DNA of 6,702 nucleotides from Phenylobacterium sp. GTDB taxonomy: Bacteria; Pseudomonadota; Alphaproteobacteria; Caulobacterales; Caulobacteraceae. Position 1 is the stretch's first letter. Each line of letters begins with the position of its first letter. Positions 1 through 6,398 of this stretch are shown piece by piece. A program made the translations under genes and the position numbers. Under the pieces are notes generated by a model. It had not been told where the DNA came from and did not search any database. It worked only from the letters and a program-made list of their open reading frames with translations. The stretch is taken from NCBI GenBank assembly GCA_019264505.1, contig JAHUZY010000429.1, forward strand, positions 1 through 6,702. Reading direction: 5' to 3'.

Positions 1-358
1 CGGCCCATTCGGCGTCCATGCCGCCCCGGTAGAGGAACAGGCGCGAGGCCCGGTCCTGGGCGGCGAAGTCCGGGCCGAAGTCCTCGGCCAGCAGGCCAAG
101 CCCGCGTTTGCGCCACAGGTCGATCTGCCAGAGCCGGTCGCGGGCGACATTGTAGCCTTGCAGGAAAAAGGCGTCGCGGACGCTGGCCGCGTAGATGTGG
201 GAGATGCCCCAGCGGTCCACGAGAATCTCGGCCGGCGCCTCAAGCCCCGCCACCTGATGGTTGCTGCGGGCGGGCTCGGCGGCGGCCTGCACGGCCAGGC
301 TTGCCAGCGCCAGACCCAGCAGGCTGCGCCTTGCGCCTCGTCCCAGGTTCCGTCCCAT
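1..358 (-). CDS. Penicillin acylase family protein (N-terminal part; runs off the window)
   Basis: I translated this from position 358 leftwards. It stays open for 119 codons and leaves the window, so only the N-terminus is seen. Residues 1-27 form an export signal: a basic stretch with a twin arginine (RRSLL, residues 10-15 region), a hydrophobic core and an Ala-rich end (VQAAA) before the mature part. Residues 44-85 carry the start of the peptidase S45 (penicillin/acyl-homoserine-lactone acylase) fold: EILVDRWGISHIYA, then FFLQGYNVARDRLWQIDLWR. In this family the precursor is exported, cleaves itself, and the new N-terminal Ser of the beta chain hydrolyses amide bonds. That part lies outside the window, so activity and substrate cannot be judged. 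The start is supported by AAGGGAG (367-373) eight bases upstream of ATG. It is the last visible gene of the minus-strand cluster, 73 bases after the DUF1295 gene. Confidence 0.85.
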   Translation of the reverse strand, partial: MGRNLGRGARRSLLGLALASLAVQAAAEPARSNHQVAGLEAPAEILVDRWGISHIYAASVRDAFFLQGYNVARDRLWQIDLWRKRGLGLLAEDFGPDFAAQDRASRLFLYRGGMDAEWA

Positions 359-431
359 GGCCGCTGCTCCCTTATCGTGCTTTTGCCAGTCAGCTAAGCG
401 GCTGGGGGAGGCCGTGGCAATGCGCGGCGGC

Positions 432-1223
432 TCAATCCTTGCGCGGGGGCCAGGGGATGAAGCCTGAGGTGCGGCGGATATAGGCGGCGTATTCAGGGCG
501 GCGGTTCTCCATCCCCTTCTCCACCGTGGGCGCGCCGCTGCCCTTGGTGAGCAGCAGGGTGATGAGGATGGGACCCAGTAAAGACCAGACGCCAAGGCCG
601 GTCTCGGCGGCCACCAGATAGAGCCCCCACCACAGGCAGGCGTCGCCGAAATAGTTGGGATGCCGCGTGTAGCGCCACAGGCCGGTGTCCAGCACCTTGC
701 CCTTATTGGCCGGGTCGGACTTGAACCGGTCGAGCTGCGCGTCGCCAATGGCCTCGAAGACCAGGCCGAACACAGCCAGCGCCGCACCGATTATGGCCAG
801 GGGGCCAAGGCCCAGCGGCGTCTCCACCTGCCCCATCTGGACGGGCAGGGCGACCAGCAGCTGCAGGGGCATCTGCGGGGCGAAGACGAAGAGCAGAGCC
901 GAAAGGCCAAAGCTCCAGCCGCGGGCCTGACCGTCGGCCAGCATCTCCTCATAGCGGCGATCGGCGCCATGGGCCCGCCAACGGCGCAGCAGGTGCGGCC
1001 CCAGCCGCAGGGCCCAGGCGGTGACCAGAAGGGCGAGGATCCAGCCGTGAAGGCCTGACCCTCCCGAAAGGGCCATGCTGGTCCAGGCCAGGAGCGCCAT
1101 GCCGGTGGGCCACCAGGCGTCGATGAAGCTGACGTCGCGCAGGCGGATAGCGATGACCCACAGCACCAGATAGGCGCCGACCAGGATCAGGGCGTTGAAG
1201 GCCAGCAGTTGCCAGAGGGGCAC
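432..1223 (-). CDS. DUF1295 domain membrane protein (steroid 5-alpha-reductase-like fold)
   Basis: This 263-residue protein is very hydrophobic, with about six to seven membrane segments (roughly 7-28, 41-53, 60-78, 104-130, 138-158, 195-227). It shows DUF1295 hallmarks in order: RDVSFIDAWWPTGM at 29-42, DTGLWRYTRHPNYFGD at 179-194, and the C-terminal RRPEYAAYIRRTSGFIPW at 241-258. The RHPNYFGD segment and the Arg/Tyr-rich end are shared with C-terminal reductase domains of the steroid 5-alpha-reductase and isoprenylcysteine methyltransferase-like superfamily, where they bind NADPH or SAM. No substrate is known for most bacterial DUF1295 proteins, so a lipid-modifying role is only a family-based guess. 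The start codon is GTG, with GGAG (1230-1233) six bases upstream. It follows the symporter gene by 39 bases and is probably co-transcribed with it. Confidence 0.9.
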   Translation of the reverse strand: MPLWQLLAFNALILVGAYLVLWVIAIRLRDVSFIDAWWPTGMALLAWTSMALSGGSGLHGWILALLVTAWALRLGPHLLRRWRAHGADRRYEEMLADGQARGWSFGLSALLFVFAPQMPLQLLVALPVQMGQVETPLGLGPLAIIGAALAVFGLVFEAIGDAQLDRFKSDPANKGKVLDTGLWRYTRHPNYFGDACLWWGLYLVAAETGLGVWSLLGPILITLLLTKGSGAPTVEKGMENRRPEYAAYIRRTSGFIPWPPRKD

Positions 1224-1229
1224 AGGCGT

Positions 1230-1256
1230 CTCCGTCTTCCGGCGTCGGCGACGCCT
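1230..1256 (-). promoter_or_regulatory. Overlapping hairpins before the DUF1295 start, touching its ribosome binding site
   Basis: Read on the minus strand, AGGCGTC (1256-1250) can pair with GACGCC at 1246-1241 (6 bp, 3-base loop). It can also pair with GACGCCT at 1230-1224 (7 bp), which begins at the last G of the GGAG ribosome binding site (1233-1230) and runs to the base before the GTG start. The two pairings exclude each other. There is no T-tract after the short hairpin, so it is a poor terminator candidate. It may link translation of the DUF1295 gene to ribosomes finishing the symporter gene just upstream. The repeats are seen in the sequence; the function is inferred. Confidence 0.3.
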
Positions 1257-1262
1257 CTCGCC

Positions 1263-2546
1263 CTAGACTACGCCTGAAGTCTGCGAAGGGATGCGCGCGT
1301 CGTCGGCGTCAGCGGCGTCAGTGGGCTCGGCCACCACGGCGGCCACGGCCATGTCGGCGGTGACATTGCCCACGGTGCGGAAGATGTCGGGGATCACCTC
1401 CACCGCCAGCAGGATGGCCAGGATCTCCAGGGGCGCGCCAAGCGCCAGGCAGATGGGCGCCATGCTGGTGAAGAAGGAGATTTGGCCCGGCAGGCCCACG
1501 GTCCCGATGCTGACCGCCAGGGACACAGCGATGGCCGCGGCGATCTGACCGCCCCCGGGCTCCAGTCCGTAGAGGCGGACGATGAAGAAGGCCACGGCGA
1601 GGTTGGCCACCGGACTGGTCATGCGGAACACCGCCACGGCGAGCGGCAGGACGACGCCGGTCACGCGGGTCGAGCCGCCCAGCTCATCGCGCGTGCGCTC
1701 CACCATGGCCGGCAGGCAGGCGAGCGAGCTCTGGGTGCTGAAGGCCAGGACCTGCACCGGCGCGCAGGCCCGGACGAAGCGGCCGAAGTCCTGGCCGCGC
1801 AGAACGGCCACCAGGGCGTAGGGGATGATCAGCGCGCCGATGGCCACGGCTGAGACCATGAGGACGTACTGGGTCAGGACGCCGGCCGCATCCAGGCCGG
1901 TGCGCAGGCCGATCCCAAGGGCGAGCGCGAAGACGCCCAGGGGCGCGGCCACCAGAACCCAGCGCACGATGATGATCATGGTCTCCGAGATGGCGCGGAA
2001 GAAGGCGATCAGCGGGGTGCGCAGGTCGTGGCGCAGGCGGGTGGCGGCGAAGCCGAAGATCAGGCCGAAGACCACGATCTGCAGGATGGCGTCCTCGGCG
2101 GCGGCGCGGATGGGATTGGCCGGGGCCAGGGTCGGCAGCCATTCGCGGAAGCCGGTGGGGGTGGCGACCACCTCGCCGGCCTGGGCCGCGCTGGTCAGGG
2201 CCGCGGCGCCCGCCGGATCGATGGGCCACAGCGCCAGGAAGCCGTTCATGGCGCCTGCCCCGTAGAGGGCGGCGACTAACAGGACCGCGGCGAAGATCGC
2301 AAAGGCCCGCGCCGCCAGCCGGCCGGTGGCGGCCGCGTCGGCGGCCGAGGCGACGCCGGTGACCAGCAGGGAGAAGACCAGCGGCACGATGGTCATGCGC
2401 AGGGCGTTCAGCCACAGGGCGCCGATCGCCTCGAAGGTCTCGGCGCCGGTGGTCAGGACCGGCGACTCCGTCGCATGGATGACCGCGCCCAGGACAAGCC
2501 CGCCGACCAGGGCGGCGAGCACGTAGAGGCTGAGCGATCTGAACAT
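1263..2546 (-). CDS. Dicarboxylate/amino acid:cation symporter (DAACS / SLC1-like), divergent
   Basis: From the chosen start this is a 427-residue multi-pass inner-membrane carrier of the glutamate/aspartate/C4-dicarboxylate symporter family (GltPh, GltP, DctA), about the usual length. Family features in order: LNALRMTIVPLVFSLLVTGV at 46-65, the serine-rich re-entrant loop HP1 FSTQSSLACLP at 269-279, the HP2 tip VGLPGQISF at 350-358, and the last-helix motif EVIPDIFRTVGNVTAD at 383-398. The equivalents of GltPh D394, R397, T398, N401 and D405 are D387, R390, T391, N394 and D398. The Arg favours an acidic substrate. D390 is replaced by E383, and the NMDGT sodium-site motif is replaced by FRMTS (307-311), so cation coupling may differ. 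An ATG at 2573 is also in frame but lacks a ribosome binding site; GGAG (2553-2556) stands six bases before the ATG at 2546. It lies 72 bases after the sensor kinase gene on the same strand. Confidence 0.9.
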   Translation of the reverse strand: MFRSLSLYVLAALVGGLVLGAVIHATESPVLTTGAETFEAIGALWLNALRMTIVPLVFSLLVTGVASAADAAATGRLAARAFAIFAAVLLVAALYGAGAMNGFLALWPIDPAGAAALTSAAQAGEVVATPTGFREWLPTLAPANPIRAAAEDAILQIVVFGLIFGFAATRLRHDLRTPLIAFFRAISETMIIIVRWVLVAAPLGVFALALGIGLRTGLDAAGVLTQYVLMVSAVAIGALIIPYALVAVLRGQDFGRFVRACAPVQVLAFSTQSSLACLPAMVERTRDELGGSTRVTGVVLPLAVAVFRMTSPVANLAVAFFIVRLYGLEPGGGQIAAAIAVSLAVSIGTVGLPGQISFFTSMAPICLALGAPLEILAILLAVEVIPDIFRTVGNVTADMAVAAVVAEPTDAADADDARIPSQTSGVV

Positions 2547-2552
2547 CTGAAT

Positions 2553-2556
2553 CTCC
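2553..2556 (-). promoter_or_regulatory. Ribosome binding site that decides the symporter start
   Basis: GGAG on the minus strand lies six bases upstream of the ATG at 2546. The upstream in-frame ATG at 2573 has no purine-rich sequence at the right distance. The protein from 2546 also begins directly with the short basic/hydrophobic lead-in to the first helix that is normal for this family. Confidence 0.6.
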
Positions 2557-2618
2557 GGCTGGGTGCGAAGCATGTCACGGCGATGCGGCCGTACGCCATC
2601 GAAACCCTCAGGCTCGCC

Positions 2619-3713
2619 TCAGGCCAGGGCGGCGGTGGGAAAGGTCCAGTCGTCAGGGTGCAGGGCGCGGCTGATCGGCGTCCTGATCGTGCAGGTCAGA
2701 CCGTCCGGCCCGAAATCGAGCTCGACTCGACCGCCCAGCTCGCCAGCCACACCCTGTTCCAGCAGGCGGGAGCCGAAACCCCGGCGCCCGGGAGCTTCGA
2801 TGGCCGGCCCGCCGAACTCCTGCCAGATGATCGTCGTCTCGTCCGCGGCCGGCCCAAGGCGGGTGGTGATGCGCACCTCGCCGCCCTGAGACCAGGCGCC
2901 ATATTTCACCGCGTTGGTGGCCAGCTCATGCAGGGCCATCCCCAGGCTGACCGCCGTGTTCGGCGCCATGACGAGATCGGGACCCTCCAGGGTGAAGGGC
3001 TGGCCGTAGTGGCCAAGGCTCGCTTCGGCCAGGTCAGCGAAGGACGCGCCTTCCCAGCTGCGCTTGACCAGCAGGTTGTGGGTTGAGGAGAGCGCCATCA
3101 GTCGCTCGACGAAAGTGGCCTTGGCCGCCTCGGGCTCGGCTTCGCGGCTCAGGGTCTGGACGGCGATCGACTGGACCGAGGCGAGCGTGTTCTTCACCCG
3201 GTGGTTCAGTTCGTCCAACAGCAGCTTCTGGCGGGCCTCGTGCTCGCGCATCTCCACCATGGTGTCCATGGCCGCCCGCAGTTCGGCGAGCGCAGCGTCC
3301 CGCTCGGCGATGCGGCGCTCAAGCTCGATGGGCGAGGGTAGGGCGATGACTCGCGGCAAGAGCGGCCAGAGCGCAAAGGCCGTCACCACTGAGACCGCCG
3401 CGGTGCTGGCCTTGATCAGGGCCTCGATCCCGTAGTCCGGGTTCCACAGGGTCCAGACCATCATGAAGTGGGTGACGCCGCACAGCATGATGAAGCCGAC
3501 GAACATCCAGATCGCCCAGCTGAACTTCACGTCCCGCCGATGCCAGAGGAAGACTCCCAGCGCCAAGGGGATCGAAAAGTACGCGATCCCGATCAGGATG
3601 TCGGAGATGGCGTGGGTCCAGATCAGCTCCGGCCGCCACATCAGACAGATGCCGTGGGGGTTCAGGGCGTTGGAATTGAAGAAGTAGGCGATCGAGTCCC
3701 ACAAGCCGTTCAT
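2619..3713 (-). CDS. HWE-family sensor histidine kinase with ethylene-receptor-like (ETR1-type) membrane domain
   Basis: This 364-residue protein has three predicted membrane helices (about 29-55, 65-90, 97-120), a short helical linker (about 128-165, likely coiled coil) and a cytoplasmic kinase core. The membrane part resembles the ethylene-binding domain of plant ETR1 and cyanobacterial Etr1: CLMWRPELIWTHAISD, IAYFSIPL (43-50) and LCGVTH (77-82). Residues matching ETR1 D25, Y32, I35, I62, C65 and H69 are D38, Y45, I48, I75, C78 and H82, at identical spacing; C and H hold the copper cofactor in ETR1. The kinase is HWE/HisKA_2 type: phospho-acceptor H171 in LNHRVKNTLASVQSIA, N-box HELATNAVKYG (262-272), the WxE signature W297-E299, and the glycine-rich RRGFGSRLL (310-318). 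The start has AGGGAGAGG (3722-3730) eight bases upstream. No response regulator is adjacent. Ligand binding and target are unproven. Confidence 0.92.
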   Translation of the reverse strand: MNGLWDSIAYFFNSNALNPHGICLMWRPELIWTHAISDILIGIAYFSIPLALGVFLWHRRDVKFSWAIWMFVGFIMLCGVTHFMMVWTLWNPDYGIEALIKASTAAVSVVTAFALWPLLPRVIALPSPIELERRIAERDAALAELRAAMDTMVEMREHEARQKLLLDELNHRVKNTLASVQSIAVQTLSREAEPEAAKATFVERLMALSSTHNLLVKRSWEGASFADLAEASLGHYGQPFTLEGPDLVMAPNTAVSLGMALHELATNAVKYGAWSQGGEVRITTRLGPAADETTIIWQEFGGPAIEAPGRRGFGSRLLEQGVAGELGGRVELDFGPDGLTCTIRTPISRALHPDDWTFPTAALA

Positions 3714-3738
3714 TTTGCAAGCCTCTCCCTGGCGCGAG

Positions 3739-3782
3739 GGCGAAGGTCACGGGCTTTGCGGGTTCCGTCCAGCCCCTTCGCC
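3739..3782. repeat. 8-bp perfect inverted repeat (GGCGAAGG / CCTTCGCC)
   Basis: The left arm GGCGAAGG lies at 3739-3746 and the right arm CCTTCGCC at 3775-3782, with 28 bases between them. It lies 26 to 69 bases upstream of the sensor kinase start. The spacing would suit a bound protein dimer or a loose stem-loop in the kinase leader RNA. Chance occurrence in GC-rich DNA is possible. Confidence 0.4.
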
Positions 3783-3791
3783 TGGCGGTCG

Positions 3792-3810
3792 AGGCGACAG
3801 GCCGTCGCCT
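3792..3810. repeat. Hairpin-forming perfect inverted repeat in the divergent region
   Basis: AGGCGAC (3792-3798) and GTCGCCT (3804-3810) are perfect complements around the five-base loop AGGCC. The stem is strong and nearly central between the two divergent genes. There is no T-run on either side, so it is not a standard terminator. It may be an operator or a dispersed intergenic repeat; one copy only is seen in this window. Confidence 0.5.
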
Positions 3811-3879
3811 TGTTGGCGCCTCCCGGACCTGGGCGACAACGGGGCGTCGCAGGGCAGGCCCTATGCTCGCCCAGCGGTT

Positions 3880-3886
3880 GGGAGAG
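3880..3886 (+). promoter_or_regulatory. Ribosome binding site that decides the GST start
   Basis: GGGAGAG is followed by six bases and the ATG at 3893. The in-frame ATG at 3863 would add ten residues (MLAQRLGEHG) before the conserved first beta strand and has no comparable site upstream, so 3893 is preferred. Confidence 0.6.
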
Positions 3887-3892
3887 CACGGC

Positions 3893-4540
3893 ATGCTGAC
3901 GGTGTGGGGGCGGGCGGAGTCATCGGCGACGGCGCGGGTCATGTGGACGCTGGGCGAGACGGCCCAGTCCTGCAAGCGGCTCGACTGGGGCGGCGCCTTT
4001 GGCGGCGGGGACGATCCGGCCTACCGCGCACTCAGCCCGCCCGGCCGCATCCCGGCCATCACCCGCGACGACGGCTTCAGTCTCTGGGAATCCAACACCA
4101 TCATCCGCTGGCTGGCCACCACCTGCCCCGAGGCGGGGCTTTGGCCGGCGGACGAGGCGGCGCGCTGGCAGGCGGAGGCCTGGATGGATTGGTCTGCGGC
4201 GCCTGGGCGGGTGATCGGCCAGGTGCGGACCGCCTATCGGCGTGCGGAGCCTGACCCGGCCGAATTGGCCAGGACCATCGCCACAGCGGCGGAGACCTTC
4301 GCCGTGCTCGACGCCAAGCTGAAGGACCGGACCTTCGTCATGGGCGAGCAGTTGACCGTCGCCGACCTGGCCCTGGGCGTCATCGTCCATCGCTGGTTCC
4401 GCATTCCTGAGGCCCTGGAACGTCCGGATCTGCCGGCGCTGGAAGCGTGGCATCAGCGCCTTTGCGCGCGGCCGGCCTACCAGGACCACGTGGTGGCCAA
4501 GGTGAGCGCCAGGCCCCAGACGCTGGGTATGGGTGCCTGA
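3893..4540 (+). CDS. Glutathione S-transferase family protein
   Basis: This 215-residue cytosolic protein has the usual GST length and two-domain layout. The N-terminal thioredoxin-like domain (about 1-76) begins LTVWGRAESSATARVMW and contains the cis-proline loop GRIPAI (P54) and the glutathione gamma-glutamyl contact pair E66-S67 in LWESNTIIRWLA. The helical C-terminal domain (about 88-205) has the N-capping box TVADLAL (T155, D158) and LPALEAWHQRLCARPAYQ near the end. The likely catalytic residue is S10 or S11. The Asn that often follows the serine in serine-type bacterial GSTs (SSNSQKV) is replaced here by A12/T13, so activity is less certain. The family conjugates or reduces electrophiles with glutathione; the substrate cannot be told. 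It lies 48 bases upstream of lepA on the same strand and may be co-transcribed with it. Confidence 0.88.
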   Translation: MLTVWGRAESSATARVMWTLGETAQSCKRLDWGGAFGGGDDPAYRALSPPGRIPAITRDDGFSLWESNTIIRWLATTCPEAGLWPADEAARWQAEAWMDWSAAPGRVIGQVRTAYRRAEPDPAELARTIATAAETFAVLDAKLKDRTFVMGEQLTVADLALGVIVHRWFRIPEALERPDLPALEAWHQRLCARPAYQDHVVAKVSARPQTLGMGA

Positions 4541-4577
4541 GGCCCTTCGACCCCTCGCGGAATTTCACAGGTGTGCT

Positions 4578-4582
4578 AGAGG
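4578..4582 (+). promoter_or_regulatory. Ribosome binding site of lepA
   Basis: AGAGG stands six bases before the ATG at 4589. It overlaps a GCTAGAGG (4575-4582) that partly resembles the -10 element of the alphaproteobacterial housekeeping promoter; see the findings. Confidence 0.5.
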
Positions 4583-4588
4583 CGGGCC

Positions 4589-6394
4589 ATGTCGACCCCG
4601 CTCTCGCGCATCCGCAACTTCTCCATCGTGGCTCACATCGACCACGGCAAATCCACCCTGTCCGACCGGCTCATCCAGGAGACCGGCGGCCTCACCCAGC
4701 GTGAGATGAAGGAGCAGGTGCTCGACTCCATGGAGATCGAGCGCGAGCGGGGCATCACCATCAAGGCCCAGACGGTGCGTCTGAACTACAAGGCCAAGGA
4801 CGGGGAAACCTATGTCCTGAACCTGATGGACACGCCGGGTCATGTGGACTTCGCCTATGAGGTCAGCCGCTCTCTGGCGGCCTGCGAAGGCTCCATCCTG
4901 GTGGTGGACTCAAGCCAGGGCGTGGAGGCCCAGACGCTCGCCAACGTCTACCAGGCCATCGACAACAACCACGAGATTGTGCCGGTCCTGAACAAGATCG
5001 ACCTGCCGGCCGCTGAGCCCGAGCGGGTGCGCGAGCAGATCGAGGACGTCATCGGCATCGACGCCAGCGACGCCATCCTCTGCTCTGCCAAGACCGGAGT
5101 CGGCATCGCCGACCTGCTGGAGGCCATCGTCACCCGCCTGCCGGCGCCCAAGGGCGACCGCGAGGCTCCGCTGAAGGCCCTGCTGGTGGACGCCTGGTAC
5201 GACGCCTATCTGGGCGTCATCGTGCTGGTGCGGGTCATCGACGGCACGCTGAAGGCCGGCCAGAAGGTCAAGATGATGCAGAACGGCTCCACCTATCAGG
5301 TGGACCGGCTGGGCGTCTTCCTGCCCAAGCAGACCGAGACCGAGGAGTTGGGCCCCGGCGAGATCGGCTTCATCACCGCCCAGATCAAGGAGGTGGCCGA
5401 CGCCGCCGTCGGCGACACCATCACCGACGAAAAGCGCCCCACCGCCCAGGCCCTGACCGGCTTCCGCGAGGCCCAGCCGGTGGTGTTCTGCGGCCTGTTC
5501 CCGGTGGACGCCAACGACTTCGAGGACCTGCGCGCGGCCATCGGCCGCCTGCGCCTGAACGACGCCAGCTTCTCCTATGAGATGGAGACCAGCGCGGCGC
5601 TCGGCTTCGGTTTCCGCTGCGGATTCCTGGGGCTCTTGCACCTGGAGATCATCCAGGAGCGGCTCTCCCGCGAGTTCGACCTCGACCTCATCGCCACCGC
5701 GCCCAGCGTGGTCTACCGCGTGCAGCTGACCAATGGCGAGGAGATGGAGCTCCATAATCCCGCCGACCTGCCCGATCCGGTGCGCATCGACACCATCGCC
5801 GAGCCCTGGATCAAGGCCACCATCCTGACGCCCGACGAGCACCTGGGCTCGATCATCAAGCTCTGCCAGGACCGCCGCGGCGAGCAGCGGGAACTGTCCT
5901 ATGTGGGTTCCCGCGCCCTGGTGGTCTACGACCTGCCCCTGAACGAGGTGGTGTTCGACTTCTATGACCGCCTGAAGTCCATCTCCAAGGGCTACGCCTC
6001 CTTCGACTACCAGATCGAGGAATACCGAGTGGGCGACCTGGTGAAGATGTCGATCCTGGTCAATGCCGAGCCGGTGGACGCCCTGTCCATGCTGGTCCAC
6101 CGCAACCGGGCCGAGATGCGCGGCCGGGCCATGGTGGAGCGGATGAAGGACCTGATCCCGCCCCACCAGTTCCAGATCCCGATCCAGGCGGCCATCGGCG
6201 GCCGGATCATCGCCCGCGAGACCATCCGCGCCCTGCGGAAGGACGTGACGGCCAAGTGCTATGGCGGCGACGCCAGCCGCAAGCGCAAGCTGCTGGACAA
6301 GCAGAAGGCCGGCAAGAAGCGCATGCGCCAGTTCGGCAAGGTCGAGATCCCGCAGGAAGCCTTCATAGCCGCCCTGAAGATGGACGCCGATTAG
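4589..6394 (+). CDS. lepA: Elongation factor 4 (LepA), ribosome-associated translational GTPase
   Basis: This is a complete 601-residue LepA/EF4, the usual length. LepA is a GTPase that binds the ribosome and acts in translation initiation, ribosome assembly or elongation fidelity; its exact role is still debated. GTPase motifs in order: G1 AHIDHGKST (15-23), G2 RGITIKAQT (54-62, T57 switch I), G3 DTPGHVDF (81-88), G4 NKID (135-138) and G5 SAK (166-168). EF-G-like domains II, III and V follow, including [17 protein letters not shown]. The LepA-specific C-terminal domain is intact, with [20 protein letters not shown] from residue 559 and a short end at MDAD. The start is fixed by the conserved N-terminus and by AGAGG six bases upstream. 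The stop is four bases from the stop of the convergent sulfatase gene. The product is confident; co-transcription with the upstream GST gene is only suggested by the 48-base gap. Confidence 0.98.
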   Translation: MSTPLSRIRNFSIVAHIDHGKSTLSDRLIQETGGLTQREMKEQVLDSMEIERERGITIKAQTVRLNYKAKDGETYVLNLMDTPGHVDFAYEVSRSLAACEGSILVVDSSQGVEAQTLANVYQAIDNNHEIVPVLNKIDLPAAEPERVREQIEDVIGIDASDAILCSAKTGVGIADLLEAIVTRLPAPKGDREAPLKALLVDAWYDAYLGVIVLVRVIDGTLKAGQKVKMMQNGSTYQVDRLGVFLPKQTETEELGPGEIGFITAQIKEVADAAVGDTITDEKRPTAQALTGFREAQPVVFCGLFPVDANDFEDLRAAIGRLRLNDASFSYEMETSAALGFGFRCGFLGLLHLEIIQERLSREFDLDLIATAPSVVYRVQLTNGEEMELHNPADLPDPVRIDTIAEPWIKATILTPDEHLGSIIKLCQDRRGEQRELSYVGSRALVVYDLPLNEVVFDFYDRLKSISKGYASFDYQIEEYRVGDLVKMSILVNAEPVDALSMLVHRNRAEMRGRAMVERMKDLIPPHQFQIPIQAAIGGRIIARETIRALRKDVTAKCYGGDASRKRKLLDKQKAGKKRMRQFGKVEIPQEAFIAALKMDAD

Positions 6395-6398
6395 GCCT

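Larger units (their letters stand above)
3714..3892. other. Divergent intergenic region between the sensor kinase and GST genes
   Basis: This 179-base gap must hold the promoters for both divergent genes. It contains the two ribosome binding sites (3722-3730 for the kinase, 3880-3886 for the GST) and two inverted repeats, 3739-3782 and 3792-3810. I did not find a convincing -35/-10 pair in either direction; a TATGCT at 3862-3867 could be a weak -10 for the GST gene. No reading frame here looks like a gene. Confidence 0.6.

Noticed and set aside
374..420. A promoter for the acylase gene in the 73-base gap
   Set aside because: On the minus strand TTGCCA is followed at suitable spacing only by TTAGCT or GCTTAGCT, which fit -10 consensus sequences poorly.
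1241..1255. GGCGTC-GGC-GACGCC hairpin as a transcription terminator after the symporter
   Set aside because: No T-run follows on the minus strand and the next gene's ribosome binding site begins only eight bases later, so a leader structure is more likely than a terminator.
1684..2415. A 243-codon minus-strand frame inside the symporter gene
   Set aside because: Its translation is dominated by Arg, Pro, Gly and His, typical of an out-of-frame reading of a GC-rich gene, and the symporter frame in the same place is clearly real.
2606..2623. Direct repeat CCTCAGG at 2606-2612 and 2617-2623
   Set aside because: Two seven-base copies at the kinase stop codon with no further copies nearby; too short to distinguish from chance.
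2475..3086. A 203-codon plus-strand frame opposite the symporter start and kinase end
   Set aside because: It overlaps two well-supported genes on the other strand and shows no family motif; it is best explained as a shadow frame.
3319..3975. A 218-codon minus-strand frame across the kinase 5' end and the divergent region
   Set aside because: It is out of frame with the kinase, its domain-free translation is low-complexity, and it crosses the divergent promoter region and the GST start.
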